A DNA stretch of 64,000 nt from positions 840,910 to 904,909 of the forward strand of contig NZ_AWFZ01000028.1 in assembly GCF_000463155.2 (NCBI RefSeq), given 5' to 3'. A program made the position numbers and the translations under genes. The DNA comes from Siccibacter turicensis LMG 23730. Its GTDB lineage: Bacteria > Pseudomonadota > Gammaproteobacteria > Enterobacterales > Enterobacteriaceae. Positions 44,223 to 54,441 of this stretch are shown in pieces. Position 1 is the first letter of the stretch. Every line of letters begins with the position of its first letter. Below the pieces are notes generated by a model, which worked only from the letters and a program-made list of their open reading frames with translations, was not told where the DNA came from and made no database searches.

Positions 44223-47200
44223 TTATCCCAGAATCTGCCGTAACACCGGCCCAATCGCCTCGAACGCCTGCGGAGAGATGATGTCCACGTGCGCGCAGGC
44301 CTGCGGATAGACCTCCAGCTCGCCGATCCACGGCGCCCACGTGGTATGCGGATCCATCCCCGGCTTCAGGGTATGGGTGGCCACGAACAGCGTCGCCTTT
44401 CCGTCAAAGCGGGCGCTACGCGCGGTGCTGAGCAGCCGCACCGCATCGTCGTAGTTCCCTTCGATGGTCCCGAACAGGCGATCCGATCCCTGCCCCTGTT
44501 GGGCGGCGACAAAGGCCTCGCGCTCGCGGGCGATCTCCGCCAGCACCTCAGGATCGCGCTGGTCAGGGCTTTTCCCGGCCCAGTTCTGCGACTCCGGCGG
44601 CCAGGTATCGAGCAGGCCGAGAAACGCCACCTGCTCACCCGCCGCCTGCAGCCGCGCCGCAATGCCCTGGGCCAGCGTCCCGCCAAGCGAGTAGCCGAAC
44701 AAATAGTACGGCCCGGTCGGCTGACGCTGTCTGAGCGTCGCCAGATGCGCATCGCACACCTCATCCAGCGTGGCGCAGGTCATCATCGGCCCGTCCGGAC
44801 GCGGCGACTGAATACCGGTTATCGACCAGCGCGGATCCAGGTAGCGTTGCAGGATGCTGAACTGCCAGGCAAAACCGGAGGCCGGATGGAAGCAGAACAG
44901 CGTCGGCCCGGTGCTCTGGCGCAGCGGTAGCACCGCTTCAAAGCCCGCGCTGCTGGCGTGCTCTTCGCTCTCCGTCGCACTCAGCAGCGCGGCGAGTTTC
45001 TCCACGGTAGACGCTACCATCACCTGCCCCACCGTTACCGGCCGGTTCAGGGTGCGCTTCAGGCCAGCGGCCAGGCGCATCGCCAGCAGCGAGTGGCCGC
45101 CAAGCGCGAAGAAGTCGGCGGCGGCATCGTCAATCTCGCAGCCCAGCAGCGCGGAGAACGCCCGGGCAATCTCCTGCTCCAGCCCCGGCTGCGGCGCGCG
45201 GGCATCGGCGCGGGAGACCGCCTGCGGCAGCGGCAGCGCGTTGCGATCGAGCTTGCCGTTGGCGCTGAGCGGGAAGGCGTCGAGCGTGACCAGCGCCACC
45301 GGCACCATATGCGCCGGAAGCTGCGCGGCAAGCTGCGCGCGCAGCGCCGCCACGTCGAGGGTCGCGCCGGTCTCTGGTACCAGATAGCCCACCAGCTGGC
45401 GCGCATCGCCGCCGCTGGCCGCTGCGGCATTCAGCACGCAGGCATGGGTCACCGCCTGCGCCACGCCGGGGAGAGTGAGCAGCGCCTGATCTATCTCGCC
45501 AAGCTCAATACGCTGACCGCGAATTTTAAGCTGATCGTCGCTGCGTCCCAGATACTCCACCGCGCCGTTTTCCAGCCAGCGCGCCACGTCGCCGGTACGG
45601 TACATGCGTTCGACCGGGGCAAACGGATCGGCGATAAAGCGGCTGGCGGTGAGATCGGGCCGCCCCAGGTAGCCCTGGGCCAGCTGGACGCCGGTGAGGT
45701 ACAGATCGCCGGCGATGCCCGGCGGCACCGGACGCATGGCGTCGTCAAGAATGTGCAGCCCGGTGTTCCAGACCGGGAAGCCAATCGGCACGCTGCTGCC
45801 GCGCACCGCCGCCAGCTCCGGCCCGAAGGCGGGATACCAGCTGACGTCCACCGCTGCCTCGGTCGGGCCATAAAGGTTGTGCAGCGGTACCGCGGTGAGC
45901 TGCTCCCACTCGCGGCACAGTGCGGTGGGCAGCGCTTCCCCGCTGCAGAAGACGCGACGCAGCGAGGCACAGCTGGCGGTCGCCTCCGGCGTCCCAAGCG
46001 CCGCGACAAAGGCCGCCAGCATCGAGGGCACAAAGTGCGTGGTGGTAACCCGGTAGCGGGCAAACAGCTGCTGAAGCGCCTGCGGGTCCCGGTGCGCTTC
46101 CGGCGGGGCCATCACCAGCTGCGCGCCGGTGATAAACGGCCAGAAGAACTCCCAGACCGACACGTCAAAGCTGCACGGCGTCTTCTGCAACACCACGTCA
46201 TCCCCGTTCAGCGGGTAGTGGTTCTGCATCCACAGCAGGCGGTTAACGATGGCGGCCTGCCCTACCATCACCCCTTTCGGACGCCCGGTGGAGCCGGAGG
46301 TGAAGATCACATAGGCGGTATGGTCCGGCTGCGACGCCACCGGCTGAACCGCCGTCACCGGCGGCAGCGGCGCGGTGAAGTGGAGCATCGGCTGGCCGTC
46401 GAAGCGCGCGGCCTGGGACGGTTCGGTAATCAGCAGTCGCGGCGCGGCGTCCTCCAGCATCATGCGCAAGCGCTCGTCGGGATAGCCGGTGTCGAGCGGT
46501 AGCCAGGCGGCCCCTACCTCGACAATCGCCTGCAGCGCCAGCGACAGAAACACCGAGCGCGGCAGCGCCACGGCGACGATATCCCCTGGCTGCACGCCGC
46601 GCTGCGTCAATGCCGCCGCCAGAGCCTGCACCTGAGCGCGCATCCCGGCATAGCTGAACTGATAATGCGCATCCGCCAGCGCCGGGGCATCCGGCGTCAG
46701 GGCGGCCTGTCTGACGATCAGGCTGCTCAGCGTCTCCGTGGGCAGCATCATCGCCGTGTCGTTCACCTGGGCCAGCAAATCCTGCTCTTCGGGGTGGAGC
46801 AGCGCGGCCTCGACGCAGCGCATGTCGGGCCGGTCGGCGAACTGGCGCAGCAGCAGCGGCAGCCGGGCCAGATGTTGTGCCAGCTGGCGGGCGTCGTAGC
46901 GTCCGGCGTTCGCCAGCAGCTCCACCACCAGACCGCCCTGCTCATCCGGCAGCAGCGCGATCTCCAGATCCTTCACCGGCCCGGTGGCGAGGGTGTGGGT
47001 GATGCCCTCCACGCCGTCCAGATCGAGCTGGTAATCAAACATTTTCAGGTTGATCACCGGGCCATACAGCGGCTGGTCGCCGGTCACGCGCCCGGCGTCG
47101 CGCAGGATCTGCTCGGCATCGTAACGCTGATGGCGACGCATTTTTTTCAGCTGGGCGCTGAGCTGAGCCGCGAGCTGCGGCAGGGTCGCGTCAGCCTCAA

Positions 47201-48119
47201 TCTGCACGCCGAGCGGCAGCACGTTGAGCACCGGTCCGGTGGCGCACAGCGCGCTGGAGCCGATGCGGCGCATAAAGATAAACCCGGCGCTGAAGGCGCG
47301 GCGTCCACTGAGCCGGCCCAGCCATACCGCGGCCAGCGCCAGCGCCATCTCGGCCAGCGTCTGTCCGTTGCCCTGCGCCACCAGACGGGTGAGGTCCGCG
47401 GTTTCAAGCCGGATGTGGTAGCGGTGCAAGGCGGTGGTGGAGAGATCGCCGGTCAGCGGCTCGCCTGAGAGCGTGGCGGCGTCGGGCAGCCGGGTAAGCT
47501 GCTCGCGCCAGAACGCGGCATCGCGGGCGCAGGTTTCGGAGGTCTGGTAGCGCTGGTACTCCTCCACCACCTCGCTGAACGGAGTAAACGGCGTCGGGGC
47601 CGGCACCTCGCCCTGACGCCAGGCGGTGTAGATCGCGGCAATACGCCGGGTAATGGCCGGGAAGCTGAAGCCATCCACCGCCACATGGTGATAGCGCTGA
47701 TACCAGAACCAGTGCTGCTCCCCAAGGCGCAGCAGGGCGTGGTGCCAGAGCGGCTGCCCGCTCTCCAGACGCAGATCGCGATCGAGATCCGCCTGCATTC
47801 GCGCGTGGGCGGCCTGCTGCGGGTCGGCGCAGTCGCGAAGATCGATAACCGGCGGGGGCGCAAAGGTCAGGGTCGGATCGTGCCACTGCCACGCCTCGGC
47901 GTCCTGCTCGACAAAACGCATCCGCAGGGTATCGACCTCTTCAAGACCGGCGGCGATAGCGCGGGCCAGCAGCGGGCCGTCAAGGTCGCCGTGCAGTTCC
48001 ACGTAGTGCGCCACGCTCCAGGCGTTGGGCTGACGGCTTAGCTTATCCGCCATCCAGATCCCCGGCTGGGCCGCCACCAGCGGCATCAGCACGCCGCGAT
48101 TCGATCTCTGTTCACTCAC
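44223..48119 (-). CDS. entF: Enterobactin synthase NRPS component EntF
   Basis: 1298 residues (E. coli 1293). Modules in order: condensation domain with RYHHVAVDGFS (His pair at 144-145); adenylation domain for serine with IFTSGSTGRPKGVMVG, CSFDVSVWEFFWPF and LYGPTEAAVDVSWYP; thiolation domain with the carrier serine in ALGGHSLLAMRL (near residue 1010); thioesterase with GYSLGGTLAQG (near 1140) and a final His in CAHVDIISP. Known role: activates serine, joins it to dihydroxybenzoate from EntB and cyclises three units to enterobactin. Its start overlaps ybdZ by eight bases. The N-terminus has an extra stretch of about seven residues over E. coli. Confidence 0.98.
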   Translation of the reverse strand: MSEQRSNRGVLMPLVAAQPGIWMADKLSRQPNAWSVAHYVELHGDLDGPLLARAIAAGLEEVDTLRMRFVEQDAEAWQWHDPTLTFAPPPVIDLRDCADPQQAAHARMQADLDRDLRLESGQPLWHHALLRLGEQHWFWYQRYHHVAVDGFSFPAITRRIAAIYTAWRQGEVPAPTPFTPFSEVVEEYQRYQTSETCARDAAFWREQLTRLPDAATLSGEPLTGDLSTTALHRYHIRLETADLTRLVAQGNGQTLAEMALALAAVWLGRLSGRRAFSAGFIFMRRIGSSALCATGPVLNVLPLGVQIEADATLPQLAAQLSAQLKKMRRHQRYDAEQILRDAGRVTGDQPLYGPVINLKMFDYQLDLDGVEGITHTLATGPVKDLEIALLPDEQGGLVVELLANAGRYDARQLAQHLARLPLLLRQFADRPDMRCVEAALLHPEEQDLLAQVNDTAMMLPTETLSSLIVRQAALTPDAPALADAHYQFSYAGMRAQVQALAAALTQRGVQPGDIVAVALPRSVFLSLALQAIVEVGAAWLPLDTGYPDERLRMMLEDAAPRLLITEPSQAARFDGQPMLHFTAPLPPVTAVQPVASQPDHTAYVIFTSGSTGRPKGVMVGQAAIVNRLLWMQNHYPLNGDDVVLQKTPCSFDVSVWEFFWPFITGAQLVMAPPEAHRDPQALQQLFARYRVTTTHFVPSMLAAFVAALGTPEATASCASLRRVFCSGEALPTALCREWEQLTAVPLHNLYGPTEAAVDVSWYPAFGPELAAVRGSSVPIGFPVWNTGLHILDDAMRPVPPGIAGDLYLTGVQLAQGYLGRPDLTASRFIADPFAPVERMYRTGDVARWLENGAVEYLGRSDDQLKIRGQRIELGEIDQALLTLPGVAQAVTHACVLNAAAASGGDARQLVGYLVPETGATLDVAALRAQLAAQLPAHMVPVALVTLDAFPLSANGKLDRNALPLPQAVSRADARAPQPGLEQEIARAFSALLGCEIDDAAADFFALGGHSLLAMRLAAGLKRTLNRPVTVGQVMVASTVEKLAALLSATESEEHASSAGFEAVLPLRQSTGPTLFCFHPASGFAWQFSILQRYLDPRWSITGIQSPRPDGPMMTCATLDEVCDAHLATLRQRQPTGPYYLFGYSLGGTLAQGIAARLQAAGEQVAFLGLLDTWPPESQNWAGKSPDQRDPEVLAEIAREREAFVAAQQGQGSDRLFGTIEGNYDDAVRLLSTARSARFDGKATLFVATHTLKPGMDPHTTWAPWIGELEVYPQACAHVDIISPQAFEAIGPVLRQILG

Positions 48120-48345
48120 TGCCAGTCCCTTTTTGCTGTTGATGCGTTACAAAGCGGCCCGGTTGCAGGCGCTCCCGGTGCTGTTCCAGCCAGCGGAAGC
48201 ACGCCTCCTGCGGCTGCGGGTCGCACACCTGCTGCCAGCCGTCGGGCAGCGCGCAGCGTTCAGGCCAGAGGCTGAACTGCTGGCGGGCGTTAGCCAGAAT
48301 AAAGAAGCGTCCCTGGGGATCGTCGAAGGGATTACTCGGTTCCAT
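48112..48345 (-). CDS. ybdZ: MbtH-like NRPS accessory protein YbdZ
   Basis: 77 residues from the ATG at 48345, just downstream of AGGAGT. MbtH family signature: SNPFDDPQGRFFILANARQQ, then LWPERCALPDGW. Known role: binds and stabilises the EntF adenylation domain. It overlaps the entF start by eight bases and follows fes by 17 bases. Shorter variants of this family are near 70 residues; the extra C-terminal tail (THQQQKGTGSE) is unremarkable. Confidence 0.95.
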   Translation of the reverse strand: MEPSNPFDDPQGRFFILANARQQFSLWPERCALPDGWQQVCDPQPQEACFRWLEQHRERLQPGRFVTHQQQKGTGSE

Positions 48346-48362
48346 ACCATACTCCTGTCGAA

Positions 48363-49595
48363 TCAGGTGCCCTGCGCTGCCGGCTGCTTGCCCCAGAGGG
48401 CGATAAGCCCTTCCGTCAGGCCGCCGCGCCAGCACAATGCGTCGTGTCCGCCGTCCACCTCCCGCCAGATAACCGGCGGCTGCGCCTGCTGAAGCAGAGA
48501 ACAGAGCGCGGTGTTCGCCGCGTGGATCAGCGGTTCGCGCACACCGGCCTCAAGCCAGACGCGCGGCGCGCGCCAGGTCAGCTCGCCGCTGCGCAGCTGC
48601 TGAACCAGCACCCCACCCTGGGCGCCCTGCTCGCGGTCGGGCCACCAGAACGAGCCGGACTGGCTGATAACGCACCCGATACGATCGGGGTAGCGCAGCG
48701 CAGCGTAGAGCGCGGCCAGGCCGCCAAAGCTCTGCCCGGCCACCAGGGTGCGGGCGGGATCGTCCTGCCAGGGCGCCACGGCGCGGACCTCAGGCAGCAG
48801 CTCGTCGAACAGCGCCTGCCAGAACGCCGGGTTGCAGGGCAGCTCATGGCCACGGTGCACCGTGTCGATGGCATCGACCAGTACGTAGACGGCGGGGGGC
48901 AGTTTGCCCTGGCGGGTAAGCCGGGCCAGCGCAGGCCAGACCGGCATGCTCTCGGCCCAGAACTGGCCGTCAAGCAGCAGCGCCAGCGGGCGGTCGGCGG
49001 CGTTATCATTGCCGGTGGTGTAGATCCACACCCGGCGCTCATTGCCAAGCCGGGCGCTGCGCCAGGTGATGCACTGCGGTGGGGTAAAGGGTTCGTCCGG
49101 GCCGTCCCAGCCAGGCTGGGGTGGCGCGTCGGGGAGATGCAGGGCCGACACCGCGTGCCCGCGTCCGCCCCGCCAGCTGTGCGGGTTGAGCGGGTCGGCA
49201 ATCGCCTGGGACAGCAGGCGGCTCCAGCCGGTACGCAGCCCGGCGCGATCCGGCCCCTGCGGGCTGAACACCGACGGCGGAAAATCATCGGTGTTGACGA
49301 CAGGCATCAGACAGTAGCTGCCGCGCCAGGCGGAGGGCAGCACCGTTTCCCAGCGCCAGACATCGGTGCCCGGCAGGCGGCGCAGCGTTTGCGGCGTCGA
49401 GAGATTGTGGTGGTCGGTCACGCCGGTGATGTGCAGCCAGACGCGCTGTACCGGGGAGGTACGCTCATCGCCCTGCGGGTCGCGCCACCAGAAGGTGACC
49501 TGACAGTCGCCGTCGTCTCGCCGGACCACGCTCGGCCCGCCCTGTTCCTGCCGCGCCTGCCACCAGGCTTCACTTCCCGTTGTCAGCTGATTCAA
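48363..49595 (-). CDS. fes: Enterobactin esterase Fes
   Basis: 410 residues (E. coli about 400). An N-terminal enterochelin-esterase domain (QVTFWWRDPQGDERTSPVQR) is followed by an alpha/beta-hydrolase. The nucleophile serine is in VAGQSFGGLAALYAALRYPD and the catalytic His is in VDGGHDALCWRGGL. Known role: in the cytoplasm, cleaves ferric enterobactin to release iron. First gene of fes-ybdZ-entF, divergent from fepA with a Fur box between. Confidence 0.97.
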   Translation of the reverse strand: MNQLTTGSEAWWQARQEQGGPSVVRRDDGDCQVTFWWRDPQGDERTSPVQRVWLHITGVTDHHNLSTPQTLRRLPGTDVWRWETVLPSAWRGSYCLMPVVNTDDFPPSVFSPQGPDRAGLRTGWSRLLSQAIADPLNPHSWRGGRGHAVSALHLPDAPPQPGWDGPDEPFTPPQCITWRSARLGNERRVWIYTTGNDNAADRPLALLLDGQFWAESMPVWPALARLTRQGKLPPAVYVLVDAIDTVHRGHELPCNPAFWQALFDELLPEVRAVAPWQDDPARTLVAGQSFGGLAALYAALRYPDRIGCVISQSGSFWWPDREQGAQGGVLVQQLRSGELTWRAPRVWLEAGVREPLIHAANTALCSLLQQAQPPVIWREVDGGHDALCWRGGLTEGLIALWGKQPAAQGT

Positions 49596-49650
49596 CGCCC
49601 TATAACCCCATGTTTTACGTGTAGAAATCGTTGGTCATTCGGAAAACGAC

Positions 49651-49669
49651 GATAATATTATTGATAATT
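49651..49669. promoter_or_regulatory. Fur box between fes and fepA
   Basis: GATAATATTATTGATAATT matches the Fur consensus at about 13 of 19 positions, and the AT-rich run continues to about 49680, so overlapping boxes are likely. It lies 55 bases from the fes start and about 200 from fepA. The rest of the 276-base gap (49596-49871) holds no gene. Confidence 0.78.
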
Positions 49670-49871
49670 ATTCGTATTTGCAATAGCGTATTGGCGCGCT
49701 GTGGGAAGCGCAGCACGTAACGTGTTTCACTCACCCACCTTTAGTGCTGCTGCGGTCGCCGTGCGGTTTGCGGGCGTTACCGGGTGCTGACACGGTGGAC
49801 TGGCATGCCGCGTTTCCTCCCTCTGGGGCTGGATGACAAGGGAAATGCGGACGGGAAAGCAGGAAATCATA

Positions 49872-52145
49872 ATGAATAAAAAAGTGCAGTACTCCCTGGC
49901 GATGATGGTACATCTGGGGATCCTCGGCGCGGCCGCGCCGGTCTGTGCCGCCGCGTCCACCACGGACAGCGCGGAAAAAACGCCTGAAGAAACGATGGTG
50001 GTGACCGCCGCCGAGCAGAACCTGCAGGCGCCGGGGGTATCGACCATTACCGCCGATGAAATCCGTAAAAACATGCCGGCGCGCGACGTGTCGGAGATTA
50101 TCCGCACCATGCCGGGCGTCAACCTGACCGGCAACTCCAGCAGCGGCCAGCGCGGCAACAACCGCCAGATCGATATTCGCGGCATGGGCCCGGAAAACAC
50201 CCTGATTCTGGTGGACGGTAAACCGGTCACCAGCCGCAACTCGGTGCGTCTGGGCTGGCGCGGCGAGCGCGATACCCGCGGCGACACCGGCTGGGTGCCG
50301 CCGGAGATGATCGAACGCATCGACGTGCTGCGTGGCCCGGCGGCGGCGCGCTACGGCAACGGCGCGGCGGGCGGTGTGGTGAACATCATCACCAAAAAAA
50401 GCAGCAACGAGTGGCACGGATCGTGGAACAGCTACTTCAACGCCCCGGAGCATAAAGAGGAAGGCGCGACCAAGCGCACCAACTTCAGCCTCACCGGCCC
50501 GCTGGGCGGCGACGTCAGCTTCCGCCTGTTCGGCAACCTGGATAAAACCCAGGCCGACGGGCGCAACATCAACGCAGGCCACGAGTCGCTGCGTACCGGC
50601 ACCTATGCCGACACCATGCCGGCAGGCCGTGAAGGGGTGATCGACAAGGACATCAACGGCCAGCTGCGCTGGGACTTCGCGCCGATGCAGTCCCTGGAGT
50701 TTGAAGCGGGCTACAGCCGCCAGGGCAACCTCTACGCGGGGGACACCCAGAACACCAACACCAATGACCTGGTGAAGGACAAATACGGGGAAGAGACCAA
50801 CCGCCTCTATCGCCAGACCTGGGCCCTTACCTGGAACGGCGGCTGGGATAACGGCGTGAGCACCAGCAGCTGGGCGCAGTACGAACACACCCGCAACTCC
50901 CGCATGCCGGAAGGCCTGGCGGGCGGTACCGAAGGGATTTTCGATCCGAAAGCTTCCCAGAAGTTCGTCGACAGCGATCTCTCCGACGTCATGCTGCACA
51001 GCGAAATCAGCCTGCCGCTCGATCTGCTGGTGAACCAGACGCTGACGCTTGGCACCGAATGGAACCAGCAGCGCCTGAAGGATCTGCTCTCCAACAGCCA
51101 GACGCTGACCGGCAACACCGGTGGCGGGCTTATCCCTGGCTACAGCGATTCCGCGCGCAGCCCCTATTCAAAAGCCGAGATCTTCTCGCTGTTTGCCGAA
51201 GACAACATGGAGCTGACCGACAGCACCATTCTGACGCCGGCCCTGCGCTTCGATCACCATAGCGTGGTGGGCAACAACTGGAGCCCGTCGCTGAACCTCT
51301 CCCAGGGGCTGAGCGATGACATTACGCTGAAAATGGGTATCGCCCGGGCCTATAAAGCGCCGAGCCTCTATCAGACCAACCCGAACTACATCCTCTACAG
51401 CCGCGGCCAGGGCTGCTACGCCAGCGCCAGCGACGTTGGCTGCTACTTGATGGGTAACGACGATCTGAAACCGGAAACCAGCATCAACAAAGAAATTGGC
51501 CTGGAGTTCAAGCGCGACGGCTGGCTGGCCGGGGTGACCTGGTTCCGCAACGACTACCGCAACAAGATTGAATCGGGCTACAGCGTCACCAACTGGATCC
51601 CCAACGGCCGTCTGGGTACCGATATCTACCAGTGGGAAAACGTGCCGAAAGCGGTGGTGGAAGGGCTGGAAGGTACGCTGAACGTGCCGGTGAGCGATAC
51701 CGTCACCTGGACCAACAACCTGACCTGGATGTTGCAGAGTAAGAACAAGGAAACCGGCGACCGTCTGTCGATCATTCCGCAGTACACGCTGAACTCGACC
51801 CTGAGCTGGCAGGTGCGTCAGGATCTCTCCCTGCAGTCGACCTTCACCTGGTACGGCAAGCAGCAGCCGAAGAAGTACAACTATAAGGGCCAGCCGGCGA
51901 CCGGGCCGGAAACCCAGGAAGTGAGTCCATACAGCCTGGTTGGCCTGAGCGCGACCTGGGACGTGACCAAAAACGTCAGCCTGACCGGCGGCGTGGATAA
52001 CGTCTTCGACAAGCGCCACTGGCGCGAAGGGAACGCCCAGACCACGGGGAACGCCAAAACGGGCTCTTATATGTACGGGGCCGGCGCGGCGACCTACAAC
52101 GAGTCCGGTCGTACCTGGTATATGGGCATCAACACCCAGTTCTGA
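49872..52145 (+). CDS. fepA: TonB-dependent ferric-enterobactin receptor FepA
   Basis: 757 residues from the ATG at 49872, preceded by AGGAAAT. Signal peptide ending near VCAAAS, TonB box ETMVVTAAEQ, plug domain (IDIRGMGPENTLILVDGKPV, GPAAARYGNGAAGGVVNII) and a 22-strand barrel ending in Phe (GRTWYMGINTQF). Known role: imports ferric enterobactin, and serves as receptor for colicins B and D in E. coli. Slightly longer than the E. coli precursor (746), owing to extra residues in outer loops such as SASDVGCYLMG. Confidence 0.98.
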   Translation: MNKKVQYSLAMMVHLGILGAAAPVCAAASTTDSAEKTPEETMVVTAAEQNLQAPGVSTITADEIRKNMPARDVSEIIRTMPGVNLTGNSSSGQRGNNRQIDIRGMGPENTLILVDGKPVTSRNSVRLGWRGERDTRGDTGWVPPEMIERIDVLRGPAAARYGNGAAGGVVNIITKKSSNEWHGSWNSYFNAPEHKEEGATKRTNFSLTGPLGGDVSFRLFGNLDKTQADGRNINAGHESLRTGTYADTMPAGREGVIDKDINGQLRWDFAPMQSLEFEAGYSRQGNLYAGDTQNTNTNDLVKDKYGEETNRLYRQTWALTWNGGWDNGVSTSSWAQYEHTRNSRMPEGLAGGTEGIFDPKASQKFVDSDLSDVMLHSEISLPLDLLVNQTLTLGTEWNQQRLKDLLSNSQTLTGNTGGGLIPGYSDSARSPYSKAEIFSLFAEDNMELTDSTILTPALRFDHHSVVGNNWSPSLNLSQGLSDDITLKMGIARAYKAPSLYQTNPNYILYSRGQGCYASASDVGCYLMGNDDLKPETSINKEIGLEFKRDGWLAGVTWFRNDYRNKIESGYSVTNWIPNGRLGTDIYQWENVPKAVVEGLEGTLNVPVSDTVTWTNNLTWMLQSKNKETGDRLSIIPQYTLNSTLSWQVRQDLSLQSTFTWYGKQQPKKYNYKGQPATGPETQEVSPYSLVGLSATWDVTKNVSLTGGVDNVFDKRHWREGNAQTTGNAKTGSYMYGAGAATYNESGRTWYMGINTQF

Positions 52146-52153
52146 TAGGCTAC

Positions 52154-52177
52154 CCCTCCCCCCGGGGAGGGTTTTTT
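52154..52177 (+). terminator. Rho-independent terminator between fepA and entD
   Basis: CCCTCCC (52154-52160) pairs with GGGAGGG (52165-52171), followed by six Ts. It ends four bases before the entD start codon. Confidence 0.9.
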
Positions 52178-52181
52178 AACG

Positions 52182-52847
52182 ATGGATACCACATACTCAC
52201 GCTTTTTGCTCGCCGGTCTGCCGGTGCAGCGTCTCGATTTCATCCCGCACAGCCTCACCCCTGCCGATATGCAGGCGCTGCCCCATGCCGCGCTGCTGGC
52301 CAGGGCCGTCGCTTCGCGTCAGGCGGAGCATCTGGCCGGACGCCTTGCCGCCGGGCTGGCGCTGCGTGAGGCCGGCGCGGAGCACGGCGTGCCCGGCATC
52401 GGGACGCACCGGGAACCGCTGTGGCCGAGCGGGTTTATCGGCAGCATCACCCACGCCGGCTGTACCGCGCTGGCGGTGGCGGTGCGCCAGACCGACGCGC
52501 TTCACGCCCTGGGTATCGACTGCGAAACGCCGCTTGATGAAGCGACCGCGCGCGAGATTGCCGATGAGACGGTCACCGCCGCGGAACGCCGCGCGCTTGC
52601 CGCCAGCGGTCTGCCCTTCCCGCTGGCGCTGACGCTGGCGTTTTCCGCCAAAGAGAGCCTGTTCAAAGCCCTGTTTCCACGGGTTGGTGAGGGATTTGGT
52701 TTTGAAGCCGCGCAGGTGACGGCGCTGGATAGCCGACATATAACGCTGCGTCTGGCGGCCCGTCTCGGCCCCTACCCCGCCGCCATGACCTTTACCGCCC
52801 ACACGCTGTGTGAGTCCGGTCGGGTCGTGACGCTGATCCGCGCGTAA
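52182..52847 (+). CDS. entD: Phosphopantetheinyl transferase EntD
   Basis: 221 residues. Sfp/EntD family: GSITHAGCTALAVAV, the Mg-binding ALGIDCETP, and LAFSAKESLFKALFP. Known role: transfers phosphopantetheine from CoA to EntB and EntF. The ATG at 52182 lies directly behind the fepA terminator, and no ribosome binding site is visible in the T-rich gap, so expression should be low and depend on read-through. It is more divergent from E. coli EntD than other Ent proteins here, as is usual for this gene. Confidence 0.94.
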   Translation: MDTTYSRFLLAGLPVQRLDFIPHSLTPADMQALPHAALLARAVASRQAEHLAGRLAAGLALREAGAEHGVPGIGTHREPLWPSGFIGSITHAGCTALAVAVRQTDALHALGIDCETPLDEATAREIADETVTAAERRALAASGLPFPLALTLAFSAKESLFKALFPRVGEGFGFEAAQVTALDSRHITLRLAARLGPYPAAMTFTAHTLCESGRVVTLIRA

Positions 52848-52981
52848 CGGCTACCCCCAGGGCACGTTCCTCCACCCGGCAACCGTTTTCACCTGCTGGC
52901 GATCGCATTTTCAGGATTCTCAAACCCGCCTCATTCGCCGCCGCTATACTTATCTGACACCCATATTGTGATGAGCAGCCT

Positions 52982-54103
52982 ATGTCCCTGACTCCTTTTC
53001 ATCTCTCTGATCCCTTTACGCTCGGCGTCGAGCTGGAACTGCAGGTGGTTAATCCACCCGGTTACGACCTCAGTCAGGACTCCTCCACGCTTATCGACGA
53101 AGCCAGACATCAGGTCACCGCGGGCGAAGTCAAACACGACATTACGGAAAGCATGCTGGAGATGGCCACCGACGTCTGCCACGACATCGCGCAGGTTGAG
53201 CTGCAGTTTGCCGGTTTGCAGCAGGCGATTCTGCAGGCCGCCGACAAGCACCACCTGCAAATCTGCGGCGGCGGCACCCACCCGTTTCAGACCTGGCAGC
53301 GGCAGGAGGTGTGCAGCAACGAGCGCTATAACCACACCCTGGAGCTATACGGCTATCTGGTGAAGCAGGCCACGGTGTTCGGGCAGCACGTTCACGTTGG
53401 CTGCAGCAACGGCGACGACGCCATCTATCTGCTGCACGGGCTGTCACGCTACGTCCCGCATCTGATTGCGCTCTCGGCCTCCTCGCCCTATATGCAGGGG
53501 TCGGACACCAGCTTTGCCTCGTCGCGCCTGAACATCTTTTCCGCCTTCCCGGATAACGGCCACGCGCCCTGGACCGCAAACTGGCAGGAGTTCGAGGGGC
53601 TGTACCGCCGCCTGGCCAGCACCGGGATGATCACCTCCATCAAGGATCTGCACTGGGATGTGCGCCCCAGCCCCGGCTTCGGTACCGTGGAAGTGCGGGT
53701 GATGGATACCCCGCTGACGCTGGCCCACGCGGTGAACATTGCCGGTTTTATTCAGGCGATGGCCCACTGGCTGCTGGCCGAGCGCCCGTTCCAGCATCAG
53801 GAGCGCGACTACCTGCTCTACAAATTTAACCGTTTTCAGGCCTGCCGTTTCGGGCTGGAGGGCGTGTTGACCGATGTGCACAGCGGGAAACAGACGCCGA
53901 TCAAGGCCGATCTCGAAAGGCTGCTCGATCGCATTCAGCCCTATGCCGACAAGCTGCACGCCGGCAGCGCGCTGGAGGAGATCCATCGCTGGCTGGCGCG
54001 TGGGGAAAACGAAGCGCAGCGTATGCGCCACTTTATCGCCGACGGCGGGTCGCTGACGGAGCTGGTGCGCCGTCAGTGCGAGGCCTGGGCGTCGCCGCTG
54101 TAA
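52982..54103 (+). CDS. ybdK: Carboxylate-amine ligase YbdK (glutamate-cysteine ligase type 2)
   Basis: 373 residues (E. coli 372). Starts with [19 protein letters not shown], the acidic metal-binding block of GCS2 enzymes; [31 protein letters not shown] and [20 protein letters not shown] follow. Known role in E. coli: weak ATP-dependent glutamate-cysteine ligase activity in vitro, physiological role unclear. The 134 bases before it contain no gene; hokE, found near entD in E. coli, is absent. Confidence 0.95.
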   Translation: MSLTPFHLSDPFTLGVELELQVVNPPGYDLSQDSSTLIDEARHQVTAGEVKHDITESMLEMATDVCHDIAQVELQFAGLQQAILQAADKHHLQICGGGTHPFQTWQRQEVCSNERYNHTLELYGYLVKQATVFGQHVHVGCSNGDDAIYLLHGLSRYVPHLIALSASSPYMQGSDTSFASSRLNIFSAFPDNGHAPWTANWQEFEGLYRRLASTGMITSIKDLHWDVRPSPGFGTVEVRVMDTPLTLAHAVNIAGFIQAMAHWLLAERPFQHQERDYLLYKFNRFQACRFGLEGVLTDVHSGKQTPIKADLERLLDRIQPYADKLHAGSALEEIHRWLARGENEAQRMRHFIADGGSLTELVRRQCEAWASPL

Positions 54104-54183
54104 CGGCCGGATAGCGGGGCCGGGCGGTTGCACTGCCCGGCCATATCCCGGACAATGCCCCTTTTTATCGCAGCGAGCGTCCG

Positions 54184-54438
54184 ATGAAACACCCTCTTGA
54201 ATCCCTGATGACCGCAGGCGGCATTTTGCTGCTGGCGTTTCTCTCCTGCCTGCTTCTGCCCGCGCCATCGCTGGGTATTGAGCTGGCCCAGTCGCTGATG
54301 ACGCGTTTTCACCTGCTGGATCTCAATCAGCTGTACACCATCCTGTTCTGCCTCTGGTTCCTGCTGCTGGGCGTTATCGAATATGCCGCGATCCGTTTTG
54401 TCTGGAAGCGCTGGTTCTCCCTTGAGCGCGATAGTTAA
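54184..54438 (+). CDS. ybdJ: Small inner-membrane protein YbdJ
   Basis: 84 residues with two hydrophobic helices (GGILLLAFLSCLLLPAPSLG and LYTILFCLWFLLLGVIEYAA) and a basic end (KRWFSLERDS). It is a close match to E. coli YbdJ (82 residues), of unknown function. It follows ybdK by 80 bases on the same strand. Only three bases separate its stop from that of the convergent LysR-type gene, with no room for a separate terminator. Confidence 0.92.
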   Translation: MKHPLESLMTAGGILLLAFLSCLLLPAPSLGIELAQSLMTRFHLLDLNQLYTILFCLWFLLLGVIEYAAIRFVWKRWFSLERDS

Positions 54439-54441
54439 GAC

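Noticed and set aside
49731-50999. Open frame of over 400 codons opposite fepA
   Set aside because: Antisense of an unmistakable TonB-dependent receptor gene; no domain or start signal.
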